A stretch of DNA of 64,000 nt from CAVVFX01 sp963747535 (lineage in GTDB: Bacteria; Acidobacteriota; Terriglobia; Bryobacterales; Bryobacteraceae), in contig CAVVFX010000020.1 of the NCBI GenBank assembly GCA_963747535.1, forward strand, positions 186,001-250,000, read 5' to 3'. The notes beneath the pieces were generated by a model. The model ran no database searches, was not told where the DNA came from, and worked only from the letters and a program-made list of their open reading frames with translations. Below, piece by piece: positions 24,870 to 34,134 of the stretch. Made by a program: the position numbers and the translations under genes. Every line of letters begins with the position of its first letter. Positions within the stretch are counted from its first letter, which is position 1.

Positions 24870-27800
24870 GTGAAAAAAAAGAACCCGGAACCGGAGCAAA
24901 AGGATCTGATTTCGCCCTCGGAGAGATCTGACAGCGCTGCGGAGAGCGCCGAGGTGGTGGTGCTGGATCCACCCATCGAGGAGCGGCAAAATGTCCTGCC
25001 CTTCCCGATTGTAGGAATCGGCGGCTCGGCGGGTGGTCTCGAGGCATTCGTCGAACTCCTGCAGAATACGCCGGCCGATACCGGCATGGCGTTTGTGATT
25101 CTCTCCCATCTGCCGCCGCACCACCGCAGCCTGCTTCCGGAGATCCTTGGCCGGACGACGGTAATGCCGGTTACGGAAATCGAGAATGGGAAGCGGCCTG
25201 AGCCCAACCATGTTTACGTCATTCCCTCGGCTTCACACGTGGTATTGGCCAACGGCGTTTTTAACCTGCAAGCCCGTCCTGAACGCGAAATGATGCCCCG
25301 GCCGTTCGATCTGTTCTTTCGTTCACTCGGGCAGCAGCAGAAGAGCCGTGCAGTGGGCATCATTCTTTCCGGAAGCGATTCGGATGGAGCGCTGGGATTG
25401 CGGGCCATCAAAGGAGATGGGGGCTTCGCCATCGTCCAGGACGAGCGCACCGCTAAATTTGAAAGCATGCCGCGCAGCGCGATTGCCGCCGACCATGTCG
25501 ACTTGGTACTTTCTCCGCGCGACATCGGACTGGAACTAGGGCGCATCGCGCGCGATTTGAAATCCCCCAACCTGATTTCGCCGCCGGTGCCCGCCGGTGC
25601 CGACGAAGAACGCTGCATGGCGAAGATCTATTCCGCGCTGCGCACCATCTCCGGCATCGATTTCAACCGTTATAAGCAGACTACGGTGCGACGGCGCATC
25701 GCTCGCCGCATGGTATTGAAAAAAATGGCGACCCTTGACGAGTACGCCAGGCTTTTGCAGAGTCAGAGCAGCGAAGCTCGCGACCTGTACGAAGAAGCGC
25801 TGATTGGAGTGACTCGCTTCTTCCGCGATCCGGAGGTTTTCGACGCGCTCAAATCCGAGGTCTTCCCGTTGATTCTGAAGCACCGCGCCCCAGGCGCGCC
25901 CGTTCGGATCTGGGTGCCTGGATGCGCGACCGGCGAAGAAGTGTATTCCATCGCGATCTGTCTGGCCGAATACTTGGGGAATCTGACCGATCAGACTCCC
26001 ATTCACATCTTCGGCACGGATGTCAGTGAACGCTCGATCGACCGGGCGCGGCTGGCATCCTATCCGGAGACTGTGGCCGGAGAGATTCACCCTGGCCGCA
26101 TAACGCGCTTTTTTACGAGAACAGAGGGCGGCTATCATGTGAACAAACGTATCCGGGATAACTGCATCTTCGCCCGGCACAACCTGATCCAGGACCCCCC
26201 CTATTCGCGCCTCGATTTGATCAGCTGCCGCAACGTCTTGATCTATCTTGGAGCGCAAGCCCAAAAGCATGCTATCTCAGCCTTTCATTACGGCTTGAAA
26301 CAGACCGGCGTCTTGCTGCTGGGGCAATCGGAGGCTATACGGGAGTATCCGGACCTGTTTTCCTTGACAGACCGGCGAAACAAGTTTTACACGCGTCAGG
26401 GCGGGGCCTCGCGCATTCACGTGGATATCCTGCCTCACTCGTCTGCATCCGGCCTCAGCGGCGCGGTCCGCGACGCAAAGTTGACGCGGGAGGATGGGTT
26501 GAGCGATGTGGACCTGCAGCGCGCAACTGATCGGATTGTCATCGCTCGTCACGGTCCTCCGGGCGTTGTGGTCGACGAAAAAATGAACGTCGTGCAAACC
26601 CGCGGGGACACTAGCGAATATCTGATGCTCGCTCCCGGGTCCGTCAACCTGAATGTATTTCGCATGGCCAAAGACGGACTCGGACAGAGCATTCGGGACG
26701 CCTTGAGCCGCGCCATAGACGATGAGATCCCGGTGGTCGTGCCGGGCCTCTGCCGGCGTTCTGACCGGGCGTCCGTTACGCTCGAAGTCCTGCCGGTCCC
26801 CAATCCCCAGTCCCAGCACCGGTATTTTCTCGTGCTTTTTAAAGCCCAGGAAGGCTCGGGATCAGCCACATCGCCGGCGGACTTTTCTTATCCCGTTGGA
26901 GGTGACGAGAAGGACAAGGAGATTGCGCGGCTTCGGCGCGATCTGGCGTCCACCAAGACCTACCTGCAAACGCTGATCGAAGAGCGTGACGCCAGAAATC
27001 AGGAGCTCGTCTCAGCTAATGAGGAGATCCAATCGTCGAATGAGGAACTCCAATCCATCAATGAGGAACTGGAGACCGCTAAGGAGGAGTTGCAGAGCCA
27101 GACGGAAGAGTTGCAGACCGTCAACGAAGAACTGCACCGGCGCAATGAGCAGTTGACCCGAGCAAGCAGCGATCTGGTCAACCTGCTGAACAACATCACG
27201 ATGCCGGTGCTCATTTTGGGCGCGGATCTTCACATCCGGCAATTCACGCCGCTGGCGGAGCGGGTCCTCAGCATTCGTGCTGCCGACGTAGGGCGTCATA
27301 TGCGCGAGATTCGTCTGAACCTGCGCGTGGAAGGATTGGAGAAATCGCTTATCGAGGTGCTTGACACCCTGAATACCCGGGAACTGGAGGTGGAGGATTT
27401 CCAGGGACACTGGTATCTGTTGCGCGCACGTCCCTACCGGAGCGTCGATAACCGGATCGACGGTGTCGTCGTGGTTCTGATTGAGATCGATCAGATGCGC
27501 GTGGCCCGGCAGGAACTTAAGGCGGCCCGTGATTTCGCGACGTCGGTTATCGAAAGCATTCCCATTCCGCTGGTGGTGCTCGATGCCGAACTTCGGGTCC
27601 GGCTCGCCAACCATGCATTCCTGGACACCGCGCAGTTGCGGCTGGATGAAGTGTTGAAACACGCTTTTCCGGACCTCGTGGATCCCCTCTGGCAGATGAC
27701 CGGCATTCAGTCCAGACTGGCGAATCTTCTGCTCCAGGAGCCGGATGGTGGAAGTCTCGCTTTTGAACATACGTACGGGGAGCGTCCACGGACCTTGCTG

Positions 27801-28619
27801 GTTCACGCGCGGGCCGTCCACCTCGACGGTAGCCTGGGGGTAATCATTGTCATAGAGGACATCACGTCGCGCCATAATGCGCAGGTAGTGTTACAGGAAG
27901 AGAAAGATGTTCTCGCCGAAAAGGTTGAGGAGACGGAGACTGCGTTGAGCGTCTACAACCGGGAACTGCAGCGCCTGACCGCGAGCCTCTTTGCCGCGCA
28001 GGAAGACGAGCGGCGACGAGTAGCCAGGGATCTGCATGACGATCTGGCACAGCACCTGGCCATGCTCGAGATGCAAGTCGAGCAACTCGAACAGAATGCC
28101 GGTCCTGACGAGACCGTTCGCGAAGGACTGACCGCCATTCATCGAAAGGCCAATGACCTGGCGGATGGCTTGCGTCGGGTTGCCCACGAATTACACCCTC
28201 AAATACTCGAGGATCTCGGGTTGGCGGTCGCGATCGAACGGCTTGCCAAAGAGTTTGAATCGCGCGTGACCATGCCGGTGGAATATGTCGCCCGCGGCGT
28301 GCCGCCGGACCTTTCCCCGATCATCGCTACTTCGATATATCGAGTGACTCAGGAGGCTCTTCGCAATATCTCCAGGCACGCGGGAGACACGCCTGTCGAA
28401 ATCTCGCTTACCGGAATCCAGGAAGAACTGCGGCTTGTCATACGTGACCAGGGCCTGGGTTTCGACACGACACGAATCCGGCGCGGTGAAGGTCTGGGAC
28501 TGGTGAGTATGGAGGAGCGCGCGCGGCTTCTGGGGGGCGAGCTCAAAGTCACGTCCAGCGTCGGGAACGGTACCACAGTTGAGGTACGCATTCCATTAGT
28601 CCATAAGAGTCAATTATGA
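24870..28619 (+). CDS. CheB-CheR-PAS-histidine kinase fusion
   Basis: A 1249-residue cytoplasmic signalling protein with no clear transmembrane segment. Order: CheB methylesterase (~45-235; IVGIGGSAGGLEAF with the nucleophile Ser, SHLPPHH, SGSDSDGALGL), CheR methyltransferase (~240-500; VTRFFRDPEVFDAL, WVPGCATGEEVYSIAI, FARHNLIQDPPYSRLDLISC), a linker and long coiled coil (~690-780; repeats of SNEELQSINEELETAKEELQ), PAS domains (~780-1010), then a HisKA_3 dimerisation domain (RRVARDLHDDLAQHL, phosphoacceptor His) and HATPase_c (YRVTQEALRNISRHAG, GLGLVSMEERARLLGG). Start is GTG 24870. The stop overlaps the response regulator start (ATGA), so they form a two-component pair. Confidence 0.93.
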   Translation: MKKKNPEPEQKDLISPSERSDSAAESAEVVVLDPPIEERQNVLPFPIVGIGGSAGGLEAFVELLQNTPADTGMAFVILSHLPPHHRSLLPEILGRTTVMPVTEIENGKRPEPNHVYVIPSASHVVLANGVFNLQARPEREMMPRPFDLFFRSLGQQQKSRAVGIILSGSDSDGALGLRAIKGDGGFAIVQDERTAKFESMPRSAIAADHVDLVLSPRDIGLELGRIARDLKSPNLISPPVPAGADEERCMAKIYSALRTISGIDFNRYKQTTVRRRIARRMVLKKMATLDEYARLLQSQSSEARDLYEEALIGVTRFFRDPEVFDALKSEVFPLILKHRAPGAPVRIWVPGCATGEEVYSIAICLAEYLGNLTDQTPIHIFGTDVSERSIDRARLASYPETVAGEIHPGRITRFFTRTEGGYHVNKRIRDNCIFARHNLIQDPPYSRLDLISCRNVLIYLGAQAQKHAISAFHYGLKQTGVLLLGQSEAIREYPDLFSLTDRRNKFYTRQGGASRIHVDILPHSSASGLSGAVRDAKLTREDGLSDVDLQRATDRIVIARHGPPGVVVDEKMNVVQTRGDTSEYLMLAPGSVNLNVFRMAKDGLGQSIRDALSRAIDDEIPVVVPGLCRRSDRASVTLEVLPVPNPQSQHRYFLVLFKAQEGSGSATSPADFSYPVGGDEKDKEIARLRRDLASTKTYLQTLIEERDARNQELVSANEEIQSSNEELQSINEELETAKEELQSQTEELQTVNEELHRRNEQLTRASSDLVNLLNNITMPVLILGADLHIRQFTPLAERVLSIRAADVGRHMREIRLNLRVEGLEKSLIEVLDTLNTRELEVEDFQGHWYLLRARPYRSVDNRIDGVVVVLIEIDQMRVARQELKAARDFATSVIESIPIPLVVLDAELRVRLANHAFLDTAQLRLDEVLKHAFPDLVDPLWQMTGIQSRLANLLLQEPDGGSLAFEHTYGERPRTLLVHARAVHLDGSLGVIIVIEDITSRHNAQVVLQEEKDVLAEKVEETETALSVYNRELQRLTASLFAAQEDERRRVARDLHDDLAQHLAMLEMQVEQLEQNAGPDETVREGLTAIHRKANDLADGLRRVAHELHPQILEDLGLAVAIERLAKEFESRVTMPVEYVARGVPPDLSPIIATSIYRVTQEALRNISRHAGDTPVEISLTGIQEELRLVIRDQGLGFDTTRIRRGEGLGLVSMEERARLLGGELKVTSSVGNGTTVEVRIPLVHKSQL

Positions 28620-29254
28620 AGCCTCGTGTGATTATCGCGGACGACCACAGCGTGGTTCTCGAAGGTTTGCGCCACATCCTGGAAGCGGCTGGATGCGAGG
28701 TGGTGGCTCTGGCCGAGGACGGACACGCGGTAGTCAAGGCTGCCGATGAGATGAGACCTCATGTGGTTCTGCTGGACATTACTATGCCCGGCCTGAACGG
28801 GATTGAAGCCGCGCGTCAGATTCGGAAGAACGACGCTCATGTCAAGTTGATTTTTCTCACCATGCATGCTGACGCCGTCTACGTTCGCGAGGCATTTCGC
28901 CGGGGAGCCAACGCGTATCTTTTGAAACGCACAGCCGTCTCCGAACTCAAACGAGCGATCACCGAAGTGATGGCGGGCCGCTATTACATCTCGCCTTTGG
29001 TGACGCAGCAGACCGTAACCGAACTGTTGTCCGCTCCGGACTTCGGAGCGTTCGGGAAGGAATTAACCTCTCGGCAAAGAGAGGTGTTGCAATTGATCGC
29101 GGAGGGCAAAACCGCCAAGGAAATCGGCGTCACGCTCGGCATTTCGATAAAGACGGTTGAGTTTCACAAGCACGCCATAATGGATTCGCTTGGGCTGCGC
29201 ACCATTGCCGAACTCAGCCGGTATGCGATGGAGCACAAGATCGTCGGCACATAG
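28616..29254 (+). CDS. NarL/LuxR-type response regulator
   Basis: A 212-residue regulator paired with the preceding kinase by a four-base overlap. The receiver domain (1-120) has IADDHSVV (acidic pair), the phosphoacceptor Asp54 in VVLLDITMPGLNG, the Thr of FLTMHAD and the Lys of YLLKRTAV. The C-terminal LuxR-type helix-turn-helix is LTSRQREVLQLIAEGKTAKE followed by IGVTLGISIKTVEFHK. It should bind DNA when phosphorylated by the NarX-like HisKA_3 kinase; targets are unknown. Confidence 0.94.
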   Translation: MKPRVIIADDHSVVLEGLRHILEAAGCEVVALAEDGHAVVKAADEMRPHVVLLDITMPGLNGIEAARQIRKNDAHVKLIFLTMHADAVYVREAFRRGANAYLLKRTAVSELKRAITEVMAGRYYISPLVTQQTVTELLSAPDFGAFGKELTSRQREVLQLIAEGKTAKEIGVTLGISIKTVEFHKHAIMDSLGLRTIAELSRYAMEHKIVGT

Positions 29255-29292
29255 AGGCTCGATCCTGCACGGCGCGCGACGGGTACTGATAT

Positions 29293-30192
29293 TTACTGCG
29301 GCAGGGCGGGCTTACTTGCGGCCCCTTCACGCACCGGTAAGACCAGCAATTTTCCGATGCTCACGGTTAAGATGTGCCGTGAGAAATCCCCGGCCGGCAC
29401 GAAGTGACAGGTAGCGGCAACCGTAGGGGACGGGATTTCGCGCTTCCAGGCGGATTCAAAGGTTTGCAACCATTCGGGCTCCGCTCCCCGGATGAGTGCC
29501 CGGAAAGCATCGAGGCGACCCACCATTCCACACGTATTCAGGAGACAACCGCGTTGAATCAAATCGCGAGTGATCTGCTGCGAAGGCCGGTCCCAGAATC
29601 GCAATACCGGGCGAACCTTTCCTCCGGAGCATCCCAGAATAGAGGGCTGAGGTTCGATCCATCCACAATCCGCGTCCAACTGATTGGGTGGCGTCCCGAG
29701 CATGATGACAGCATCCTGACAGAAATTGCTTTGCACCAGATTGAATGCGTCACGAACCGCCTGAACGAAGCCACCTGCGTCCTGAGAAGATGCGCTGAGC
29801 GGGAGAAAACCGACTACCGCATCAGGATCGAGCCGTGCCAGATGCAGCAAGCTCCATAGCATGACCGGCAAAGTTCCTACATCCGTGGACTGCAGGATTA
29901 TGTGCTCAGCGGGGTACCCGGTCACCGCATCCCTGGGAAAAGGATCCTGCTCATTCCGTACAACGAGGAAAGTGTGTTCGTACGGAATGCACTGGCCAAT
30001 CCGCCCTTGCGCTTGCCTGAACGTTTCTCCTGATGCGGATTGACGCGCCTCGCTGCACGAGATGAAACGGCACTCCCGTCCGCTTGCGTTTGCGAGAATC
30101 ACTGCCCAGCGATGCGCTTTTCGACGCATCTCTTCTCTCATTCGCCGGACCGGCATCAATCTTGCGGGTGTCTCCTCGTTTGCGGGGATCAT
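29293..30192 (-). CDS. Degenerate mannose-1-phosphate guanylyltransferase-like protein
   Basis: A sugar-nucleotidyltransferase-fold protein (299 residues from ATG 30192, chosen for AGGA eight bases upstream; the frame opens further up to a TTG at 30300). The order of a ManC-like enzyme can be followed: HRWAVILANASGRE at the nucleotide loop, PDAVVGFLPLSAS, AVIMLGTPPNQLDADCGWIE, VLRFWDRPS and GCLLNTCGMVGRLDAF. Key residues are lost: the GGxGxRL loop has become ANASGRE, the PKQ motif is not recognisable, and the 'PSDH' site is PLSAS. It is therefore probably not an active nucleotidyltransferase. It converges on the response regulator gene. Confidence 0.65.
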   Translation of the reverse strand: MIPANEETPARLMPVRRMREEMRRKAHRWAVILANASGRECRFISCSEARQSASGETFRQAQGRIGQCIPYEHTFLVVRNEQDPFPRDAVTGYPAEHIILQSTDVGTLPVMLWSLLHLARLDPDAVVGFLPLSASSQDAGGFVQAVRDAFNLVQSNFCQDAVIMLGTPPNQLDADCGWIEPQPSILGCSGGKVRPVLRFWDRPSQQITRDLIQRGCLLNTCGMVGRLDAFRALIRGAEPEWLQTFESAWKREIPSPTVAATCHFVPAGDFSRHILTVSIGKLLVLPVREGAASKPALPQ

Positions 30193-30300
30193 TGCTATAG
30201 TCCTGATCTCGACATGCGACGTAAACGGGTCTGCCATACGCTTTACAGCGCTACCCGGTGAGCCAAGGGTAACTTTGTAAATGAAATCCCAATTTGTCAA

Positions 30301-30866
30301 AATGTTGACAGCGTGGCTACTGGAGGAAATTCCAGGGTGGAATCATCCTGTTCCCGGTGCCGAGCGCGGGCGACTGGAATCCGCGGCAAACGGCGCGTCG
30401 ATGGAAACAAACTGCCATGTAACTGCAAAGCTGGCGAAACTGCACTGCTTACTTCCGACATGCAGGACACCGCAGCATTTTGCTTCAGATGGAGCGCCCA
30501 AACACTGTCGACTCGATGTGTGGCCCCGTCTCTGGGCGTGCCCGTTTGGACGCTGTTGCCTTACCAATCGAGGGTGACAGGGAGTGCTGTGAGTTGCGGC
30601 CGCTCGCCGGTCCAGAGTGACGAAGTTCGGCAGTCTTATCGGCGATGCCACATCGATAAACGGGAAAAGCCGGAACCGACTTTGGGGCATGCCTGGAAAT
30701 GCGATAACTACCGGCGGCTGGCCGGTAGTTATCGCGAGCACGACTATCTAGCATCTAAGTTGCGAAAGTTCGCGCAACCACTCCCTAACGATCGCGACCC
30801 GGAAGTCATTGCTGAGCCTGCGCGCGTAAGCAAGCGGTACTGTATGCCAATTTCTGCAAGTTGGTA
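30301..30866. other. 566-base spacer without a supported gene
   Basis: An open plus-strand frame (30313-30870) has irregular composition, no ribosome binding site and no family resemblance, so it is not called. The notable content is a perfect 15-bp inverted repeat (30701-30735) listed separately. It lies between the starts of the nucleotidyltransferase-like gene and the end of a PEP-CTERM gene. Confidence 0.5.
30701..30735. repeat. Perfect 15-bp inverted repeat
   Basis: Arms GCGATAACTACCGGC (30701-30715) and GCCGGTAGTTATCGC (30721-30735) are exact complements with a five-base loop. There is no T-run after either side, so it is not a standard intrinsic terminator. It lies ~130 bases beyond the stop codon of the minus-strand PEP-CTERM gene and could stabilise or end that transcript. 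Confidence 0.85.
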
Positions 30867-31598
30867 CTAGACGGTTTTCTTAGCGCGACGGAACGTGCAG
30901 AGCGAAAGAAGAATCAGGCCAGCTCCGAAGAGCGCGTAAGTGGCGGGTTCGGGCGTGATCATTATAAACTCCTGATCCCCGCCGGTGGGACCAAGCTTCG
31001 TTGTGCTATTTGGGCTACCCACGACCGGAGTGAGGATAAAGATATCCTGCGCCATATTTACGACCGCAGTCTGACGCGCAGACCCGACAAAGTTAGTCGT
31101 CCCTCCGGTTGTTGAGCCGGTTAAAACCATGTTCACCCAACTCTGATAACCTGATGAGAGCGCAACTCCACCCGCGCCACTCCCACCCCCAAAAAGGTCC
31201 CAGATCGCGCTCTGGATCGCCTGCACGGTGGAGGAGCCTGGGGAAGCCGCGTTGTAGCTGAGCTCCTGTATCGCTAGCCATGCCACTTCCTCATACACCG
31301 TAGTGGAGTAATTGCTGCCGAACCTGAGGTTCGAATCGCTGCCATTGGTGTAAGGGCTAGTGGTGCCGATTACCTGGGTAAAAGAAGTCTCGTTATAATC
31401 ACCCCCGGCGCTGATCCCATTATCGTTGGCATAGTCGTCGTCGCAGAGGATGTTTTCTTGCAAACCGTTAACATCGACAGTGTAAGGAGCCGCCGAGCCG
31501 TTGGTATCTTTCAAATTACTGAGCGTTACTGACCCGGCAAACATGGCTACGGAGCTTAGCGCCGCCCCAGCAAATAACTTTACATACCGTCCGTTCAT
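30867..31598 (-). CDS. PEP-CTERM sorted exported protein
   Basis: A 243-residue exported protein with a signal peptide (LFAGAALSSVAMFAGSVTL), a body rich in Gly/Ser/Asn, and a C-terminal sorting signal TPEPATYALFGAGLILLSLC followed by basic residues. The start at ATG 31598 has a strong GGAGG about seven bases upstream. The middle (VAWLAIQELSYNAA, IQSAIWDLFGG, YQSWVNMVL) resembles the Thioester/BF-type 'choice of anchor' domains found in other PEP-CTERM proteins, but no function is known. An AT-rich upstream spacer (31610-31730) probably holds its promoter. Confidence 0.87.
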   Translation of the reverse strand: MNGRYVKLFAGAALSSVAMFAGSVTLSNLKDTNGSAAPYTVDVNGLQENILCDDDYANDNGISAGGDYNETSFTQVIGTTSPYTNGSDSNLRFGSNYSTTVYEEVAWLAIQELSYNAASPGSSTVQAIQSAIWDLFGGGSGAGGVALSSGYQSWVNMVLTGSTTGGTTNFVGSARQTAVVNMAQDIFILTPVVGSPNSTTKLGPTGGDQEFIMITPEPATYALFGAGLILLSLCTFRRAKKTV

Positions 31599-31856
31599 CC
31601 GTTTTCCTCCAATTTGTGTCCGTAACCGAACTTTACACCGTCCGTTTACTAACTATTCTATATATACAAGAGGAAGTCAACAAACCATAGCATGAAATGA
31701 CCTAAGTACTGAATAAACAGATCATTGGAGTCAAAAAGTTTGGTAGTACTAGTACTGCCGCAGCTTCAGCCACGAGCCTCGGAGGCCGGCTAGAAGTGCC
31801 AGGAAGGCTGGGAGCGCATAGTTGCGCAGATCAGCCGAATAACGGGAGAGATTTAT

Positions 31857-31879
31857 GCCGGGTCTTTTCGACGCCCGGC
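31857..31879 (-). terminator. Possible terminator after the TadG-like gene
   Basis: GCCGGG and CCCGGC with an 11-base loop, 13 bases past the stop codon of the VWA gene on the minus strand. The following bases are ATAAAT, not a true U-run, so termination may be weak. An unrelated 12-base palindrome AGTACTAGTACT is at 31745-31756. Confidence 0.35.
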
Positions 31880-31892
31880 TAATATAGGGGGG

Positions 31893-33440
31893 TTAGTGCG
31901 AAAGCCGCAGAACCTCAGACGCTACTTGTCCGAAGGCCTGCTGCAATTCCGCCGCATTCGACGCCGGAACGTACAAGCCGCTCTGATAACTAGAGTTATA
32001 TGCGGCTGAAGACTGCGTATTGGCCATGCGATTGAGCAGCGCCGCATCGACGCCGCCATCCCCGGTGAAACCGATCGTGTAAATCGCAACGTTCATGGAG
32101 GAGTCGGCGAGGATTTTCTGCGCAGCGTTATCTGCTACGTTCCAAGAGGCAAGGCCCATTTGATAACCGTTAGTGGGCTGGGCGGGACTGTATGCGATTC
32201 CGTACTGCGCGTACAACGCTCCCTGGGTGTAAGCCGTGCCGCTGCTGCTGTTGCCGTAGTAGTCCTGCGGCGGAATTTTGGCCAGGCCCGACATGTCCGT
32301 TCCCGGTCCCAGCGAGCCATTCGCGCCAATGTGCTGGCAGCCGGTCAACGGAGTCCCGCTAACCTCTATCATGTCATCCACGTAGGATCCGCCGTTCAGA
32401 TAGGTGGCCCAGTGATACGCGGTGTTGGTCTTGTCAAAAATCAGCGAATTAAAGAAGCCGATTCCAGAGGCCTGAGAAGGAGACGGATTGAAGTAGGTAA
32501 TACCCGTCGCGGAGCCGGCGGTGGCAATCCAGCCGATCATCTGGTTGGAGGAACCCGTAGAGGGGTTGTAGTAACAGTTACTGTTGCTGCCCAGTGCGTT
32601 GCCGCTCGGGTTGTTCAGATAGGCAGTGAAGCCGTTAGGAACGCCGTCGGTGAACAGGACAATCACATTGGCTTTGGTTGGGTCGTTGTCAATCGCGGCG
32701 GCCTTTTTCAACTCCACGTAGGCCAGCCAGATGGCTTCGGACGTGTTGGTATCCGAGCCCAGTTGAAGAGCGCTGATCAGCGTGAGCATGTTTTGATTGC
32801 TACCCGTGACCGGATCCGCGAAGTGCACGTCGGGGCCTGTCCCACTGGTGAGACTGTAATTCGGCATTTCACTGGTGGGATAAGCGACAAAGGAACTACC
32901 CGATAAGATAACTAAACCGAGTTCATCGGTCCCCGGATTGAACATATTCACAAAGCTTGTCGCCGCAGTCTTGAGATTGGACATCTGGTTGATCATGGAG
33001 TAAGAGCGGTCGAGCACCAGTTCGACCCGGACATCCCGCCGGACGGCTGTCGCGCTCGCGGCCACTGTACAGTACTGTTGCCTCAGTAACCGAAGAAACA
33101 GGAGCGGGACCTGGACCGTAGCGTTGACGGCTATTGTGTGCAAGCTGGCATTCGTTGTGACGGTAATGGTGGGGGCAAGATTATAACTTCCCCAGAAGCC
33201 GGACGGATAGTTTGCATTGAGAAACTCGCCGGCAATTTCACTGGTATTCGCCGTCGTCCCTAAAAGACGCCCGGCGCCCAACGCAGCCCCATCCACGGCC
33301 GAAGAAAGCCGGGTCTGGACCACGTATAACATACTTAAATCGATTGCCAGGCCACAAAGTAGCAGAATCGTAGGAAGCAGAACCGTGTATAGTACTAACG
33401 CCGCGCCGCGACGTTTATTTACCTGCGCTCCCTGAAGCAT
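31893..33440 (-). CDS. TadG-like pilus-assembly protein with VWA domain
   Basis: A 515-residue membrane-anchored protein. The N-terminus KRRGAALVLYTVLLPTILLL resembles the Flp/TadE-G prepilin-like segment and TadG anchor. After an extracytoplasmic region (~45-135) a von Willebrand A domain begins: VELVLDRSYSM supplies the DxSxS MIDAS motif, and IVLFTDGVPNGF carries the second metal motif. The C-terminal part (YTIGFTGDGGVDAALLNRMA) completes the domain. TadG-type VWA proteins are attributed to adhesion or pilus-tip roles. It is the third gene of a TadE-TadE-TadG unit with 31- and 6-base spacers. Confidence 0.82.
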   Translation of the reverse strand: MLQGAQVNKRRGAALVLYTVLLPTILLLCGLAIDLSMLYVVQTRLSSAVDGAALGAGRLLGTTANTSEIAGEFLNANYPSGFWGSYNLAPTITVTTNASLHTIAVNATVQVPLLFLRLLRQQYCTVAASATAVRRDVRVELVLDRSYSMINQMSNLKTAATSFVNMFNPGTDELGLVILSGSSFVAYPTSEMPNYSLTSGTGPDVHFADPVTGSNQNMLTLISALQLGSDTNTSEAIWLAYVELKKAAAIDNDPTKANVIVLFTDGVPNGFTAYLNNPSGNALGSNSNCYYNPSTGSSNQMIGWIATAGSATGITYFNPSPSQASGIGFFNSLIFDKTNTAYHWATYLNGGSYVDDMIEVSGTPLTGCQHIGANGSLGPGTDMSGLAKIPPQDYYGNSSSGTAYTQGALYAQYGIAYSPAQPTNGYQMGLASWNVADNAAQKILADSSMNVAIYTIGFTGDGGVDAALLNRMANTQSSAAYNSSYQSGLYVPASNAAELQQAFGQVASEVLRLSH

Positions 33441-33471
33441 TAGTTCACACTATAGCTAAATCGATGGCGAA

Positions 33472-34128
33472 TCAGAATAGCCCAAAAGCATACGTTGACC
33501 CGACGCCGTACGGGGGCACTGCGAAGCCGGTGCCGCTGGCTTCGGCGAAATACACGTCCTGGCCGGAAGGCAGACCCGCAATCGTGCCGCTGATATCCGA
33601 ATACGGATTGATCGAGGTGAATTGAGCTACCGCCCCCGCCTTGGTCACATAGTCGGAGGGTGCAATACTGCCATTCGAACTGAGACTGACCCCGCTCGGT
33701 GTGCCAAGATTACTCGAGCGAATACTCGTGTTGCCGACGGTCAACCGCTGTGTGAATACCCACTTACCCAAGTTAGTACAGCCGCTCGGTTGGCCATTTG
33801 AATTCACGGCTCCTCCCGCGGTGCAGGCATTATTGTCGACGTAAGTGAGCTTCGACAGGATTACCACGGCGCTGCCGGACCCGGAGGTGGCGCTCAGATT
33901 GAGGCTGCTGCCGATGTTTGCCAGGATCTCTTCGTTTCCGCTGGCCGAGAAGTCCACTCCCCGCGCGAACATATGCCCGGCGTCCCGCGCCAGTTGTTCA
34001 GTCTGCAGGGTTCGGACGAGATTCACGCCAATGACGCCCGCGCCAATCAAAAGCGGCACCAGCGTGAACGTGATGAACGCAAACTCGACGACTGAAGCTC
34101 CGCTTTCGCTATTTCTCTGTTTTCTCAT
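33472..34128 (-). CDS. TadE-like pseudopilin/pilus-assembly protein
   Basis: A 218-residue protein with the TadE-like N-terminus: ESGASVVEFAFITFTLVPLL is a short basic leader followed by the conserved Glu and a single hydrophobic helix. The rest (~45-218) is an extracytoplasmic Ser/Gly/Asn-rich domain with one Cys pair (NACTAGG, GCTNLG). TadE and TadF are minor pseudopilins of the tight-adherence secretion system. It is six bases downstream of the first TadE-like gene. The motor and secretin genes of a Tad system are not in this window. Confidence 0.78.
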   Translation of the reverse strand: MRKQRNSESGASVVEFAFITFTLVPLLIGAGVIGVNLVRTLQTEQLARDAGHMFARGVDFSASGNEEILANIGSSLNLSATSGSGSAVVILSKLTYVDNNACTAGGAVNSNGQPSGCTNLGKWVFTQRLTVGNTSIRSSNLGTPSGVSLSSNGSIAPSDYVTKAGAVAQFTSINPYSDISGTIAGLPSGQDVYFAEASGTGFAVPPYGVGSTYAFGLF

Positions 34129-34134
34129 TGCACT

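Noticed and set aside
24078..25211. 377-residue open frame antisense to the kinase and overlapping ligD in another frame
   Set aside because: Its composition follows ligD and the antisense of the kinase; no start or family support.
30313..30870. 185-residue plus-strand open frame
   Set aside because: Irregular composition, contains the 15-bp inverted repeat, no ribosome binding site and no family resemblance.
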